From positions 1,345,703 through 1,404,907 of the forward strand of contig NW_019091380.1 in the NCBI RefSeq assembly GCF_001949145.1: DNA of 59,205 bases, given 5' to 3'. The position numbers and the translations under genes are program-made. This DNA comes from Acanthaster planci (Eukaryota; Echinodermata; Asteroidea; Valvatida; Acanthasteridae). This document shows positions 1-13,300 of this stretch, piece by piece. The notes under the pieces were generated by a model. The model was given only the letters and a program-made list of their open reading frames with translations. It was not told the DNA's origin and made no database searches. Positions within the stretch are counted from its first letter, which is position 1. Every line of letters begins with the position of its first letter.

Positions 1-1284
1 AGGCTGACTTTTGAACAGATCCAGCCAGCGATTGACAACGTTATCATGATCCAAGCAGCTGGTCAGCATTCTCTACCACTGAATTCCGCAAACGCTGCGT
101 GAATAATATAACACAGCCTTTTCTGCACTGTCGTCCATTCCGTAACGTGTCATCCATGTACATGTACACTGTTGAACGTTTGATTTGACAGCGCCTTTGA
201 CAGTGTAATTGTGGAGGCAAATGTTACATCCCTCTGTCTACCGAGCCAGTTCACAATGGAGCGTACCACCACACTCTCTATGCTGCCTGTTGTCATTGTG
301 TGCGCGATGGATGCATGATGAGGGCAAGCAACCGTGTCAACTTGCACGAGTGCTTGCAAAGGCGTCAACTACCTACTCAAATGCTCTGAATTATTACAAG
401 AGTACGTGTAGTTCGTGCCTTTGCGCGTCGCGCAGGAAGCCGGCCCGCACATCCAGTCTGCCCCCCCCGACTCCCGATTAACAAGGCGATAAAAACAGTT
501 ATTTCGTCTTTTTAAAATGCAGGGTGCGCGTCGGGAATGAGTTTACTTCTTTCTTTAAATCTCTGTTTTGCAAACTGGGCGAAAATAGCCATTGGAATAT
601 AATCTACATTCTTGTCCATGCCTTAAATGGATCAGGAAATGTCCAAAAGATGTAACTGTTTTTTCAAGCGAAACATTCTTCATACATATAGCTTTCCTGT
701 GGGTCACTGTACCAGTGGCATATCCAGGTTTTGAGTTGGTGGTAAATGAGGACTTTTCTTAAACAACTGCCCCCCCCTCAAGAAAATGCTACTACCATTT
801 TTGAAGAGTCGGCGCTTTGAATCCGCTAGTGCAAAATTTCTGTGGGAAAAGGGCTGTACATCGCCCCTCCAGGCTCCACTTTATATGGCACTGCAGTGAA
901 AGTGTTAGCAAATCACTGAATCCTCAACCAACTGTTAATTCTTCATTATCACGCAATATCGAGTACCTGCTAATGGTATTAGTACAAAAAATGCCATTCT
1001 CTCTGTATATCGTATTGAGCTTCATTCATTGTGGTCTTATGACGGGCTCAAAAGTGGGATATCCACGGTTGAAACGGACTCAGGTTGCGGTGCTGTTGAA
1101 TCACGTGTCCTCGCCTCACTGCAAAAGGTGCCAACAAAAAAGGTTTGTTCTGATTCACCGACACTGATATCAGTCTTGCCTTGCCAGTCAAGAAGATGTC
1201 TTTCGCGATAATTGAAAGAATACGCCAAGCTAAAGACAAGTTATTGTCCAAACATTGATACTTGGGGAGATCGGGCGATTCCCT
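1..1284. other. Non-coding, transposon-derived flank
   Basis: I see no exon with supported splice sites here. The only structure is a hAT-like repeat end at 713. Open frames around 209-481 and 817-1167 have no recognisable domain and a base composition like their surroundings, so I treat them as chance. Confidence 0.4.
713..800 (+). mobile_element. Possible hAT-like transposon end
   Basis: The segment opens with CAGTGGCATATCCAGG and continues into a run of C near 770. A near-identical opening, CAGTGGCGTAGCC, stands at 27038. Short CAGTGGCG-type ends are common in hAT elements of animals. No partner end or target-site duplication was identified, so this is a family guess from the terminal motif only. 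Confidence 0.3.
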
Positions 1285-1490
1285 GAATAGATGTGTAGAC
1301 AGGAAAGCCCTGGACGCAAACGGCCAGGAATGGGAGACTTTGGGACACATGGTGGCAGCCACGAATGTTCGGTCCCCATAGACTGTGCGTACGTTTAGTT
1401 TGTGTATTCGAGCATGCGCAAAAGTAACATAATTGTGGCCGTCGGCCTGAAAACTGGGGCTAGCAGATGACGCATATCGGCGCTGACCCA
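1285..1490 (-). pseudogene. LINE reverse-transcriptase C-terminal remnant
   Basis: Read on the minus strand this piece contains VYGDRTFVAAT followed about 20 residues later by FLSTHLF. The pattern matches the C-terminal end of reverse transcriptases of non-LTR retrotransposons, where a TYGDR-[AS]F-V-A-P-x-LWNSLP block is followed by a F-x-x-LKTHLF block. The LWNSLP part is corrupted. The surrounding open frame (1048-1548) has no upstream palm-domain motifs such as YADD, so only a short decayed tail of the element remains. Low risk of being a host gene. Confidence 0.45.
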
Positions 1491-2807
1491 TGCGAGGGAG
1501 TGTACTGCCATTTCTCTTGAAGACCTCGTGTGTAAATAAATTGCCCAAAGTCTGTCAAATGGTGATACTTAATTAATAGCTTCTGGTAAGAAAAATCTCC
1601 TAAAAATAATCAAAGAAGTGGAAAATGTCAATTTTACGACAAAGGATAATTATGAAACAAATATCGTTTTTTCCCCTAATTTTGTGTCTAATTTTCACAG
1701 TTTTGCTTGGTTTACCTTCAAATAACTTTGATGCCACATGAAAGACTAGTAACTCTTATTATCAACAAAGTTTATTACTTCTAGGAGGAAAACCTTTTTT
1801 GAACTGCACTTCGTTTTTCATCGGGGCCCATTTTCGTCATTTTCCGTGTTTTTCACCTTACTTAGTGGCCAATTGTCACACTTCTATCTAATTTCCCCTC
1901 AGGTCGTCGGTGATACTGTCTGGAAGACTGATAAATCGTTTAGGGCACCCTTATTAAAGTCTATGGTTCTCATTTCTTTTACCACTTAAGATAAGATCGG
2001 TCGGTCGAAAAAAAATCCTTTAAAAAATCCATGTTGCTGGTGTATAAGGGACTGAATAACCCTCAATTTTCGGCCTACAGGGGCCTTTTTGCTCTCTCTG
2101 CATTGGGGGGGGTCATTCATGCGGCTTCTTTCTTGCATGACACTTTCTCATTAGAGCGTTCATGATACTCCTCACCATGCACAAGTAGAGAAACGTCAGG
2201 GAATCTCGGCAAAACTGAAAAAAAAAATCCACTCTAAGATGTTGCCTTCACTTCCAACTTATGTTACTTTGGAGGTACGTGACAAAGACGAGCAAAGATT
2301 TGGCAGAAAATGGATTTTTATTGTGTGCAAGGGACTTCGAGTGTTGAAATTGTAATCAGTATGGAAATGAGGGGCAAACAATATATCTGAACTTCATGTT
2401 GATCGATTACTTTTGGGGTCCACCTGTCCGAGTCAAGAGTCATTTTACTGGCTTCTGACCGTGGGATTCAGTACGCGTGCGCACATACTACGTGAGGGCA
2501 TGAACATATAGGGCCTACTATGCATGCGCAGACAAACCACTTCACTCTTACAAATAAGGAAGCCACCGTCTATTGACAAATTCATATTTTCTGAACTCAC
2601 CTGTGCATTTGTAACGTCTTTCGCACGTGTCGTTTCTCTCCATGAAAGATCCATCTAAGTCCTCCGCATAGCCTACGGGTTACAGCTCATGATAACTCAA
2701 CCTATCTCACTGTTATAGCATTCGTACGCCCTACTTATCGCCTGAGCTATAACGTCGTAATCACAGCGTACAACTCGTAAATCCTGCGTTTTTATGGCCT
2801 GAAGGTG
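1491..2807. other. Intergenic, nothing recognised
   Basis: AT-rich sequence without a supported exon, tandem repeat or terminal repeat. It lies downstream of the TKFC stop codon on the minus strand and is too far to be confidently called 3' UTR. Confidence 0.4.
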
Positions 2808-3378
2808 GCCTTAAAGAAACAATCCATTGAAGATTTCTTTGATTCCCTTTTTGTATTTCTTCGATGGAACTATTTGAAATCGTTCAGTAGTTAACTTTTG
2901 GGTAAGTGCACTTTTTTAAATATTCAAAACTGATCAAGCTTTTCCAGACAAGTAGGAACGCTGGTTGTCTGTTGTAAAATCAAGGAAGACACTGTTCAGT
3001 TTACATATTTTCATGTTCAGATTTTGGACCCCAAATTTCCTCTTTAAAAAAATTGCCAAGAAAAAGCTGCTCGTGGGCTCATTGCAATAAAACTTATACA
3101 TTAAATTGCTAAAAGAAATGGAAACCTGCAAGAACAAAGTACAAAAAGTATATAATTTTAGTGCACAAATCAATGCAACAGCGAGGTTAAGTGCCTCGGA
3201 TTGCATCGGTTTTTGCGCATAAATATCCAAATTCATATTAGCACAAAATAAACAAGGTCACATATACTGAAGAAAATAGCAAAACAAAAATTGACAACAA
3301 GGTTCTATTGAAACACGAAAGTGTAATTTCAAGGATTTGGGTAAAATATTTCGTTTATAATTATGGTCTCTTTAAGGC
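2808..3378. mobile_element. TIR element family 2, copy 1 (~570 bp)
   Basis: The left end reads GCCTTAAAGAAAC and the right end, reverse-complemented, reads GCCTTAAAGAGAC, giving imperfect terminal inverted repeats. Most of the interior is homologous and in the same orientation to 16864-17430, for example the shared blocks around GACACTGTTCA (2987 and 17059) and AAATCAATGCA (3166 and 17229). It encodes no transposase, so it looks like a non-autonomous MITE-type element. Confidence 0.6.
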
Positions 3379-3548
3379 ATGTTCATGCTTCACGAACGCG
3401 AAGTTGTAACATCTCAACAAATATTTGGGCTCTGAATTTGCTGAAGTCGACCACTTTTTGCGTCGACCACTTTTTGCGTCCTTTACTTCAAATGTTTTGT
3501 GACGTCTAATTCGCTTATTTTTGCGTTTGTTTGAAGTATGAACAGGCT
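3376..3548. mobile_element. Short TIR element abutting family 2 copy 1
   Basis: The left end GGCATGTTCATGCTTCACG and the right end, reverse-complemented as GCCTGTTCATACTTCAAAC, form an imperfect inverted repeat of about 27 bp around a 170-bp element. Inside is a tandem duplication of the 17-mer GTCGACCACTTTTTGCG (about 3447-3480). It directly joins the right end of the 570-bp element, so one may have inserted next to or into the other. Confidence 0.5.
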
Positions 3549-4152
3549 TTTATGATCTGTCACTCTACAATTACATCTGAGCTACGAGCTACAGGTGGTC
3601 TGTATGATTTGTAGCTCGTGCATATGATTTAGGAATATCCTAGAAGCAAGAGGAACTTTACTTCACCATGTTGAGATATTGACCGGTTTGACATCTTATC
3701 TAATGATTCTTTGGCACGTTGCGTGCCGTGCAATACGCCGAAGCAATTTCACCTTTCGACCGGGCCCAGCTTTAATTTACTTGGGCCACAAAGAATATGA
3801 GAATGTCATTTGACAAATTGACTCTTCCTTGGCCATAACGATTACACCTGCCTTCATAAAAAAAAAACGAATGCTTGACATGAAAGCCCAGGGGCCACAG
3901 TTCTGTTTGTCGCAATTAGTATAATGTAGTAAACAAAAAAGTTTTTTTTTTCTTCGAGGTTGAACTGAATGTCATTAATAATCAAAGCAATCTATGAGTC
4001 AGCCCAGACACAATTCATGAGACTATGATGAATAGAATGTCAAATTTCTTACAACTTTCATTCCCCCTTAATGATAGTAGGCCTAATGACATTAAAATTA
4101 ATTCCGCTGTACACTTTCTAAATAACGGCAATTTCAGCATCCTGGTTTCGCC
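3549..4152 (-). other. Region downstream of the TKFC stop, probable 3' UTR side
   Basis: On the minus strand this follows the TKFC stop codon. No canonical AATAAA is obvious close to the stop. A TAGGCCTA palindrome lies at 4078-4085. Nothing else is recognised. Confidence 0.35.
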
Positions 4153-4308
4153 TCATTTCCCGTAAAACGCCCCGAACGCTGCACGTAGCCAAGCGGCCAC
4201 TGCCTCTGCCCCAGGGTCCGGTCCCTGGACTAGGGCCCGGTTGACGTAACTAGCTCTGCCCGCCCGGGCTTCCATTGATGACGTCCCTGCTGCCGCATCT
4301 TCTGCAGC
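4153..4308 (-). CDS. TKFC: TKFC exon 16 (last)
   Basis: 156 nt, phase 0 start after the acceptor CCTGTAG, stop TGA at 4153-4155. It encodes the end of the DhaL domain with ARAGRASYV and [10 protein letters not shown], the hallmark C-terminal block of this family, and ends AFYGK. Confidence 0.92.
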   Translation of the reverse strand, partial: AAEDAAAGTSSMEARAGRASYVNRALVQGPDPGAEAVAAWLRAAFGAFYGK

Positions 4309-7300
4309 CTACAGGCAAGCAACACAAAGAACACAGTAAATGAGGAATTACCAAGCCACATAACTGATCGGCGGCGAGTGAAATTACGAGACAGGAAACA
4401 TACATAGTTTCATTGCCTATGGAATTCAAATTCCCTCAACAGCAATTGTGATTAGCACGCCCAGCTCTCTCTCTCTTTGATGCACATTAATTAAAAATTG
4501 TAATTCAAGTTTAAAGGGAATATAGTCTCCCATGGGACTTTTATGGCCGTGTCCAAAACGGGCTTCCAAAGCCACGGCTATGCCAATTACCACCATAAAC
4601 CCCCAGGGGTGTTCTTTTTAATTTGGCTGGGGGAGCGGGGAATTAGAATAAGTGTATCGCCGACGTCTGACATTATTTTGAAATCGAACAGGTAAGCATT
4701 TCAGTTCATAAGCAGATCTTACCAATAATAGAAACATGTGCGACACAAACAATACCACAACAGAACACAACATCACACAAGACAAACCAACAACACAAGA
4801 CAACAACAGCAACAAATTTTCCCATCCCCGCGTTAGATGGGTATCAAGGCGCCTTTCCACATGCAAGTCTTGGGGGATGCGTTGCACGCTATGCGTTCTC
4901 GCGTTTCACTTTCACAGACATAAAATCGACTCCATTCACATAACACACGTGTGCAATGGCAGTCAAAATCGCTCTGGGACGAATTTTGACTGATACGCAA
5001 CGCTTCACGCAAGTGTTGACGCGCATGTGGAAAGGCGCCTTTACGCTACAGGTGTGTTCAGTACACATAACCAGCGAATTCTGCCCTTCGTTTAGCTCTA
5101 GCCAGATTTGTACACGGCGGGCGTTAGAGCCACTAGTCTAGCTGCCGCTCGTGTTGATTTCTGTTAAAGGTAAAGTGTAACACTTTCGTAGCCACACAGC
5201 TCCCAACCTCAGCCCCCCTCACAAAGGTTGGCAAACAGACTATTCATAACAGTAACGAGCAGATGGTCAACAAACATTTTCTCACTCAAAAAATGGCTCC
5301 AGCTATGGTTTTCTCTCTTTTATGTTTTTATTTTGAGCTCACTTTGCGTGTGTTCATTTTATTAAGTGATATAGGCCTACAAAACTACAGATAAATTTCT
5401 GGGAAAACTGCAGTACCTTAAATAAGATCACAACGCAGGGCATCCCTTATTGGAAACATGGAATCCAGACTAATGGGGAAACTTGCTCTGAAATGCAGTT
5501 GTTCAATCAAAAACGTTTTGCTATGTAAGAAGTAAATCGAAAGGATTTCCCTACACGGTATAAACATATGAGTAATTTTTGTCCAGGCAATCTTTTTGGT
5601 TCAATGCCAATTATCTCCAATATTGTGCTGTATATCCATTGTCTCTCTTTGTGTGTTCCCTTCTGCTCCATGCTGGTGCTCTTCAAATGTCCACACAAAA
5701 AAATCTCAAAGTTCCCGTCTCCGCCTGCAGAAAATATAAAACAAATCGAGTCCAATGTCGTTTCCATGGCGACATGGAATGAAAACATGAGCACGCGTGT
5801 GGCGTCCGTCTTCCCTCTATATGAAATCGAATTAGGGTTCAGGGCGGTTTCGGCGCAAAGCATTCCTCCGCGACCAAGATGCTTGACACATTTGCCCCTG
5901 TTGGATTTTGCTTCCCGACTCATTTACGGACAGGGCCACATGGGCTTGGATGTCGTGGCCGGCTTTGCCATTTACTAAAACCAGCTGAAAGCAATCTTCC
6001 TTTTCCTTCTTGTTTTCATTTGACATCGAGGTGGATTGTTCTGGTGCAGATCGGTGGAGAAATTGGACGGCCACTCGGGATCGAAGGTCGACAAAATGTC
6101 AAGAAAACAGGCGAAGCCTGGGCCTTGAATCGAAGGCACTGAACATGACCTTACAAAAGCACGGAGGTAAACGTAGCAAAAACAAAAACAAAAAAGAAAG
6201 GTCGCTGGAAACACATAACGCATAACCGTCAATGTTCATTTCATTCACGTCATGAATTTTTTTTTCACGATACTTTTTTTTTAATCACATCAATATTGTT
6301 TCAAGAAAATTAATTATATTTTTCAAAGATGGTCTTCCTATTTCAGTACGAATTCAATGACATGCATTGTGCTCCACGGAATGAAAATGCTTTGATCACC
6401 GTCAAGATTCAAAATATATCGCTAACAATGACGTCAGCGGCGAATCATTCATAAATGAATGTACTCTCGCGTCGGGACGAAACTCGGGATGGATTTGTGG
6501 ATTGTACAAGTCTTGAAAAGGATCCTCACATTGAAAAAAATACATTAGCAGTCAGCAATTTTGCTCATTCGTGTAGGCCTAGCGATATCCGCCTCGAGCA
6601 GAAGCATCCGCTCATCAATTGAAAAGAGCCATATTGCTCATTCCATGTCAGACGAACACATCTGTCGACCTTAGGTCTTCAGATGTTAATAAAAATTGCT
6701 GTATTCGTAGGTATCAAAGAATGGTAAATACATGCCAATTTTTAGCGGAATCCGCCTTTCAATATGTAGTCCGGGCAGAGATTTTAAAAATGGACAGTTT
6801 TCATCAAAAATCCACCCTTTTAGTAAAAATGACACACAATCCTCTCATTTTTCATCAAATATAGGCCCGATGCAAATTTGGTACCAAAATAACCAATCTT
6901 CAATAATCACCTGTCAATGATGTTGTGAAGATTTGGATTTGTGAACCAAGGGTCAGGATGACCTTTGACATGGATCTGTGACCTTTGACCCCATTTTAAA
7001 TATAAAGTACCATTCTGAAAAAAATTAAACCAAACGTTTTTGAAAGTATGTTTCGTGTTCTTGAAGAATGTACCTTTATTTTTCCCTGGGCATTTTAAAA
7101 TCCAAAACGTTATGGCCACTTTGCTACAGTTGGCCAGCTTAGAATACGTCGATTTTGTATGTGGTCCCAATACAGGAAGTTGTACCCAATCAATTTATGC
7201 TCTTAATAAAGTTTCTTTCACTCAGAGAGTAGCATTTAAAGGAATTTGTTGTGTTGGGTAATGCAGAAACTCTGATGGATTTCAAATGGGTTTCAAAGGA

Positions 7301-10300
7301 ATTTGATGTGGGCATCCCCTTTGAAGTATTTTAAGTGATTTGGCTTGTGTTTTGAATAAGTGCAAGGGCAAGTACGGTAGTGTAGTACGTTCATGTCGTT
7401 CAGCACCCTCAAGTGTTACGTTTTACCCAACACAACAGCTTCATAGTCCTCGTATATTCAAACTCAATTAGGGCCTAAAACGGGCTCCTAGTGAAAATGT
7501 TCCAAAATGCTCCAAACATGTTCCTAAAACGGGCTCCTATAATGAAACGATAATTTTGTTTGAAATTGCTCTGGCTCTGAAAACTGTTTGGAACTTCATT
7601 AATTTCATTTTAGAGCATAAATTGCTTGGGTAAAACTTCCTATATTATGACCACATGTAACATTGACATATTCCAAGCTGACCAACTGTACAAAAATGAA
7701 CGTAACGTTTTTGATTTTAAAAAGCCCACAACGATTTAGGTGGATTCTTCAAGAGCAAGAACAATACTTTCAAAAACATGTGGCTAAATATTTTTCAAAG
7801 GGATACTTTGTTTTCAATACGGGGTCAAAGGTCACAGATGCATGTCAAAGGTCATCCTGGCCCTTGTTCAGAGAGCCAAATCTTCACTTCATTGAAAAAG
7901 CATATTCTGCTGATTATTGTAAAACAAAGTTTACATACATTCGATGAAAAATTAGAGGGTTATGTTTCATTTTTACGAAGAGGTTGGACTTTTAAGTGAA
8001 AACTGTTCACTTTTGTTGACCTCTGCCCCAACCACACGGCAAGGCAGATTCCTCTAAAAACTGGCTTGTACTTATTATTCCTTGGTGTCTACAAGCACAG
8101 CAATTTCTATCAACATCTGAAGACCTATAAGGTCAAAAAGTGTGTCTGACATGGAATGGCCCATACTTTATTTTGTTGGCAGCGATGCGACCGTAACTCA
8201 TGCATTTCCTAGTCAACTGTGAACCAACGAAGTTCAGCTCCGACCAAAGGAGCCTCCGTTGCTAAGAAAATAGCGCCCTCTCTTGGTCGAGCTCGAGGCC
8301 CATACTTTCGCAAGGATGACAGGCTGCCAATATGAGGATACGCTCCAACATACAAACGTTTAAAAAAAAAGCCTTGAAATTTGTTTTGATGAAAGCGGCT
8401 TTGGATAATAACGGAGCTAGTGACATTTCATTATAACGTGGAATATTGCAAGTTCCATCAATAACCACAATGATTAAACATTACGTCTTTCCAGTGAGGG
8501 CAGATCAGTAGGACTATGCGTCAAAGAATAATAAACAGGAACATAATATTACCATACGCCCACTGTCTTGATTAGAAAACATCAACGGAATGGAAACATC
8601 ATTAGTTAAAAGTACAACCGTGTATCAAGGTTACCGAGATCCCTGGAGGTGTTCGGTCGGGGGTTGCAACGTAAATCCTACCTTCAAAGCATGTTGGAAG
8701 TGTGTTCTCCCTAGTGGTTTCGCTCCAAACTCTTGTGCCTGCTTCAATGTGATCCACGCGGCGTGGAGTGGGTCGAGCTGTAAGCAAGATAAGTTGGGGA
8801 GTTTTTTTCTCTCTCAATCTTTCTTAATCAACGAAGACACGTACATCTACGTCTGTCAAATTCCGCTCAGGTAATTCAAACACTAAAAGGATTAGATCCG
8901 TCAGGGGAAGAAACAGGTTTTGCTTTCGTGTCTTGTTTTGTGTAATGATGACTTTGTCAAGTCGTAATTTTTCACCACCAAATCATTAATGATGCGTACA
9001 AACATCAAAAAGGTGTACGCTCATGTTGAAAAAAAATCTACGCAAACTGTTTCAAGAATGTATTGTCTTGCCTTTCTTGCATTGTCTGGTCTTGCTAAAA
9101 CTTGGAATAAAAAAAGACGTTTTTCTGAAGCCACTCTTCGCCTGCACTCAGTGCATGCTGGCAGATAGATGATAATCTTCACATTATATTCAAGAATGAT
9201 ATCTACTGCATATAGCATGTTGGTCCTCGTCCAATCAGATTCGCAGAAAGTTAGACATTGCCATGGTGCCAGCTGATATCACATCTACCTCTTAACAAAG
9301 TGGGCATGGACACCCACGTCAATCGTGAAGGTGGTTTTATGCATGGTGTTTATGTCCGGCGAGAATTAATGTCAATATGTGGGAAACATGATACACAGAT
9401 ACTGGGAGTTTGTTATTTCTTATTTATGAGGGGTGGAGAAATTATATCCCAATAATTTCTTAATGGCACGGATAAACGTATACCTTTTCATAAGCGGCAT
9501 GCAATATACTTCGTTGGCGATCTACTGATGAAGTTACCCTCTTTAAATTTGTCATTCTTTTTAATGCAAAGAGGTTGGGCGCCTTTCGGTACGAAACTGA
9601 ATTCTGGAGATAACGTGAGAAATTTCAGCATTGCTCTATGGAAGACAGTTTACACTAGGAGTACATGTACCACAACCCGTATACGCTCAAACAGATACGG
9701 TAGCGGGGTCTGCTATAACACTGTACACGGGACGGCTGCTACACGCTGAGGTTCGTAAGTCCAACAGACACGAAATTGATCACAAGACGTTTTCAGGAGA
9801 CAATTGCATTTCGTCAAAAAGACTTCGATTTCCATCTCCCCTTTGGGATTTATTTCATGTAAGATTTGGAAGCCATAGCCATTTCAACCAACATATATTG
9901 ACTCCCGCCCTAGGGTCGCTTTGGGGACGCGGAGGAAACCCGACAATTACCACACCGCACGCCACCATCATGGCCTCGAGCTGAGGTTGTGCCGGATCGT
10001 TGGCACGGTGCCATGGAAAATATTCGCCAGCGAAGATGAATGATCTCATCCAATTCACAATATCCAGCCCCACTGAAACAAATCACCTTGCCATCTATAA
10101 CTACAGACTCTTTAAACACCGCTGTGTAGCGACCTCCGCTAATTAATTTAATGAAAAAAATACTGGATGAAATAAATTTGATTATCGAATACGGCAATTT
10201 CAAGACCTTACTGCTGTCACGGAAAAACCAATAGGGTTGAGGCACTTAAACTTTATACGTTCAAAAGGCATGACAATGCATCCTTGGAGTCATTTACGTT

Positions 10301-13300
10301 GATTTCTCAACATAATAGATGTAGTCACGATAAGATCTTCTTAACCATCAAATGTTGTCCAAAGCAAACTCTTGTGGCAATGGAAGACTAGTCTGGGACC
10401 CAGAAACTAGAGACTGTCGACAATCTTTGATCTTACTAACTACACAGTTCAGACGTGCACGTGGCTGTCCCACCAGACTGGGTACGGATCCTTCACCTAC
10501 ACCCTCAGCAAGTGCGTCCAGACTAAAATGTTTTCGAACGAGTAAACGGCAGTTGTTATATCAATCGGCATTCGAATCTGGATTTGATTTATATGTATGA
10601 CGTCCAAAGGGTTTTAGGCTATTTGCCCAAAGAACTTTCACAGAGAAAGAAAAACATTGCTCCCAAAACTGGACAAGAATAACATAAATATAAATTAAGA
10701 ATGAAAGCGAATGGTGTCACGCGAGTCCCTGTTGATTGCCCTTCACTGGGCTCTAAGGTAACAAGCTGAAATCGGTTATGAAATGTCTACATTCTGTAAG
10801 GATGGTTGGGACGTCACTATCTCAAGTCTTCGGTTACTGTGCCAAATGTAAAGCGATTTTTGAAGCGCAGCAAGAAAATATCCCCTGACTGCCATACGTT
10901 TGCTTGTCTGATACCGTGTACAGCCTGTATTTGGTTGAATAATTGGATCGTTGAATGGTGGATACCCCATCTTCAGTTCCACCGTTTATATTCCATCGTT
11001 TAAAATGCCCTTTTCTAGTCCTTTTCTTACCTTTAACGTGAATGCACAGTCTTTAAAATATACTTTCGTATAACACATTTCAATTCAGATTATTAAAAGA
11101 AATTCCTATTTCTCTTCAAACATAATGATGTACATTTCATCGGGCCTTTCTTCCTCCTCACAAAATGTGCTTATACACAACAACCCATGAGCCATGCTCC
11201 AACGCGGTCACGTTTCGGCACATGATCTTACCGCCTAGTCAGTACCGGTCATTTCAAACAGCCCATTAGAGTCATGGAAAATACATAACCTAATGTCAAC
11301 TAGACTCTTTCCGATTTGCATGCATTTGTGATAGCCCAACAATCCAAAATAATACACCGCCAACGCGCAGTTTATGCAACACAGCATGATAATTGCCAAC
11401 TGTGCATTAAAAAAAATAGCAACAAGGCCTTCGTGCTGTAAAAAAAAATGATGACATTATGTTCACTATTTTGAAAAGTTAACTTCCCACTGCCCGTGGC
11501 ACAGGATGAAGCAGACCCACGCTTTTGAACATTTTTTCTGAAATAACGGCACTTAATTTCCGGATGAACGCCAAGAACACTGATTTATATCATTAACGAG
11601 CTACCTGCCTGTTATAAATTCACTCAACAGGCACCAACCCACTTAGCAATAACGCGTAAAAAGTGAAGCAGCGAGGACATCCAGTAATCGGATGCCGAAG
11701 TGACGTCGATCCCTCCCCAGTTGCTCTGTTGGATGCTCTTCTGTAAATCGATGCATTAATGAAGCTGGCCGGGATGACCGTCATCCGCGTGATGGATTGA
11801 CGGGGTGGAGGTTCTGACATCGCCCCGTGTGCGGGTGCATTACAAACCAATCGGACGAACGGCGGTAAATTAAGCAGGAAAGGAGACGCGACCAAGCCGA
11901 GGAAGCGTGTCACGCGACGCACAGCCTGGCCACATGCACGGATGAGCAGACACGCAATCTGGTTATAAAGCCAGGGAAGTGAGTGGGTGGAGGCGCGGCT
12001 ATGCATGTATGGGTGCACTGACTTCGCACATTTTGGAGGCCCTGCAGGGGGAGAATTCCTCCGAAGGTGCAGTGCAGGAAAAGGTTTAAAAAGCGAGCGT
12101 CGCGCGATCTTTAATAGGTCTAACAAATTGTTAGACAAACTTTGAATATTTTGAGTTGAGACCCCATTCACAATTCCGAAATAATCATGAAAACGGTAAA
12201 GAAAATCATACAAGTCGTTAAGAAATTTACCATTGTTCTGTCTCCTGGCTTAGCTCCTCCATACCTGTTAATGCAAATGAGTCTTTGTTATGCAAATATT
12301 GCTTGTTTTTAGAAATCATCTACAGACCTAAACCGAACCAGCTTTATTATGAATGAAGAGTAACTGTGCTGTCATTTCATTCTATTTTACACACGGGCCG
12401 TCCTTAGCGCGAAACCTAGCTCAGATTTGAATAAGTAACACAATGGCATTGTGATGCATTATGAATGGGGACTGACGAACCTTGAGAAGATTCTAAAATT
12501 ATCATATGCTGGTACTCGCCCTGACGATGCCGTATTCCAATTTGGCCTTGCTCTCGGGCAGTAATTTGTGCACTTGGAAAACAGTGCCTGGTCGTGAGTA
12601 CACGACTCGCGCTTGTGTGCCCATTGGACCTTGAACCCGCAGGTAATTGGAGGAACAAACGATGCACCGGCCATTTCCAAAATCAGTATAAAGTGACACA
12701 AGATACACCCTACTCTAAACGTCTCAAAATGCTAATGTCGACAAATTGAGGAACCTCTTGGGCGAGATCGTTGACTTGGTTAAGATTTGAGCTGTTGAGC
12801 TGTTGTAGGACAGTGGTAATACATGTACCTGCGTACAGCGTCGATCCCTGCACCTAACGCCTTCATCCACTGGTCAGCACTCGGAATAGGGTCCAGATGT
12901 CTAGCTGCCGCGGTAAGGAACAAACTGTAAAGCTGATCATAAGACAGGGTTTTTTTGGGGGGGGNNNNNNNNNNNNNNNNNNNNNNNNNNNNNNNNNNNN
13001 NNNNNNNNNNNNNNNNNNNNNNNNNNNNNNNNNNNNNNNNNNNNNNNNNNNNNNNNNNNNNNNNNNNNNNNNNNNNNNNNNNNNNNNNNNNNNNNNNNNN
13101 NNNNNNNNNNNNNNNNNNNNNNNNNNNNNNNNNNNNNNNNNNNNNNNNNNNNNNNNNNNNNNNNNNNNNNNNNNNNNNNNNNNNNNNNNNNNNNNNNNNN
13201 NNNNNNNNNNNNNNNNNNNNNNNNNNNNNNNNNNNNNNNNNNNNNNNNNNNNNNNNNNNNNNNNNNNNNNNNNNNNNNNNNNNNNNNNNNNNNNNNNNNN

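Larger units (their letters stand above)
4309..8681 (-). other. TKFC intron 15 (4.4 kb), repeat-rich
   Basis: The intron contains a palindromic element at 4847-5044, a TAGGCCTA at 5372 and 6574, and the fold-back pair of repeats 6627-8163. Several open frames of 60-140 codons occur on both strands between 4.6 and 6.3 kb but lack recognisable domains. Confidence 0.7.

Noticed and set aside
1048-1548. 166-codon frame as a host gene
   Set aside because: Its only recognisable part is a corrupted reverse-transcriptase tail.
10440-10520. Minus-strand LDALAEG reading as TKFC exon 15
   Set aside because: Its acceptor puts it out of phase with exon 14. The exon at 8682-8777 fits phase, splice sites and family register.
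11620-12213. 197-codon open frame on the minus strand
   Set aside because: No domain, no splice or promoter support, inside a TKFC intron; probably chance.
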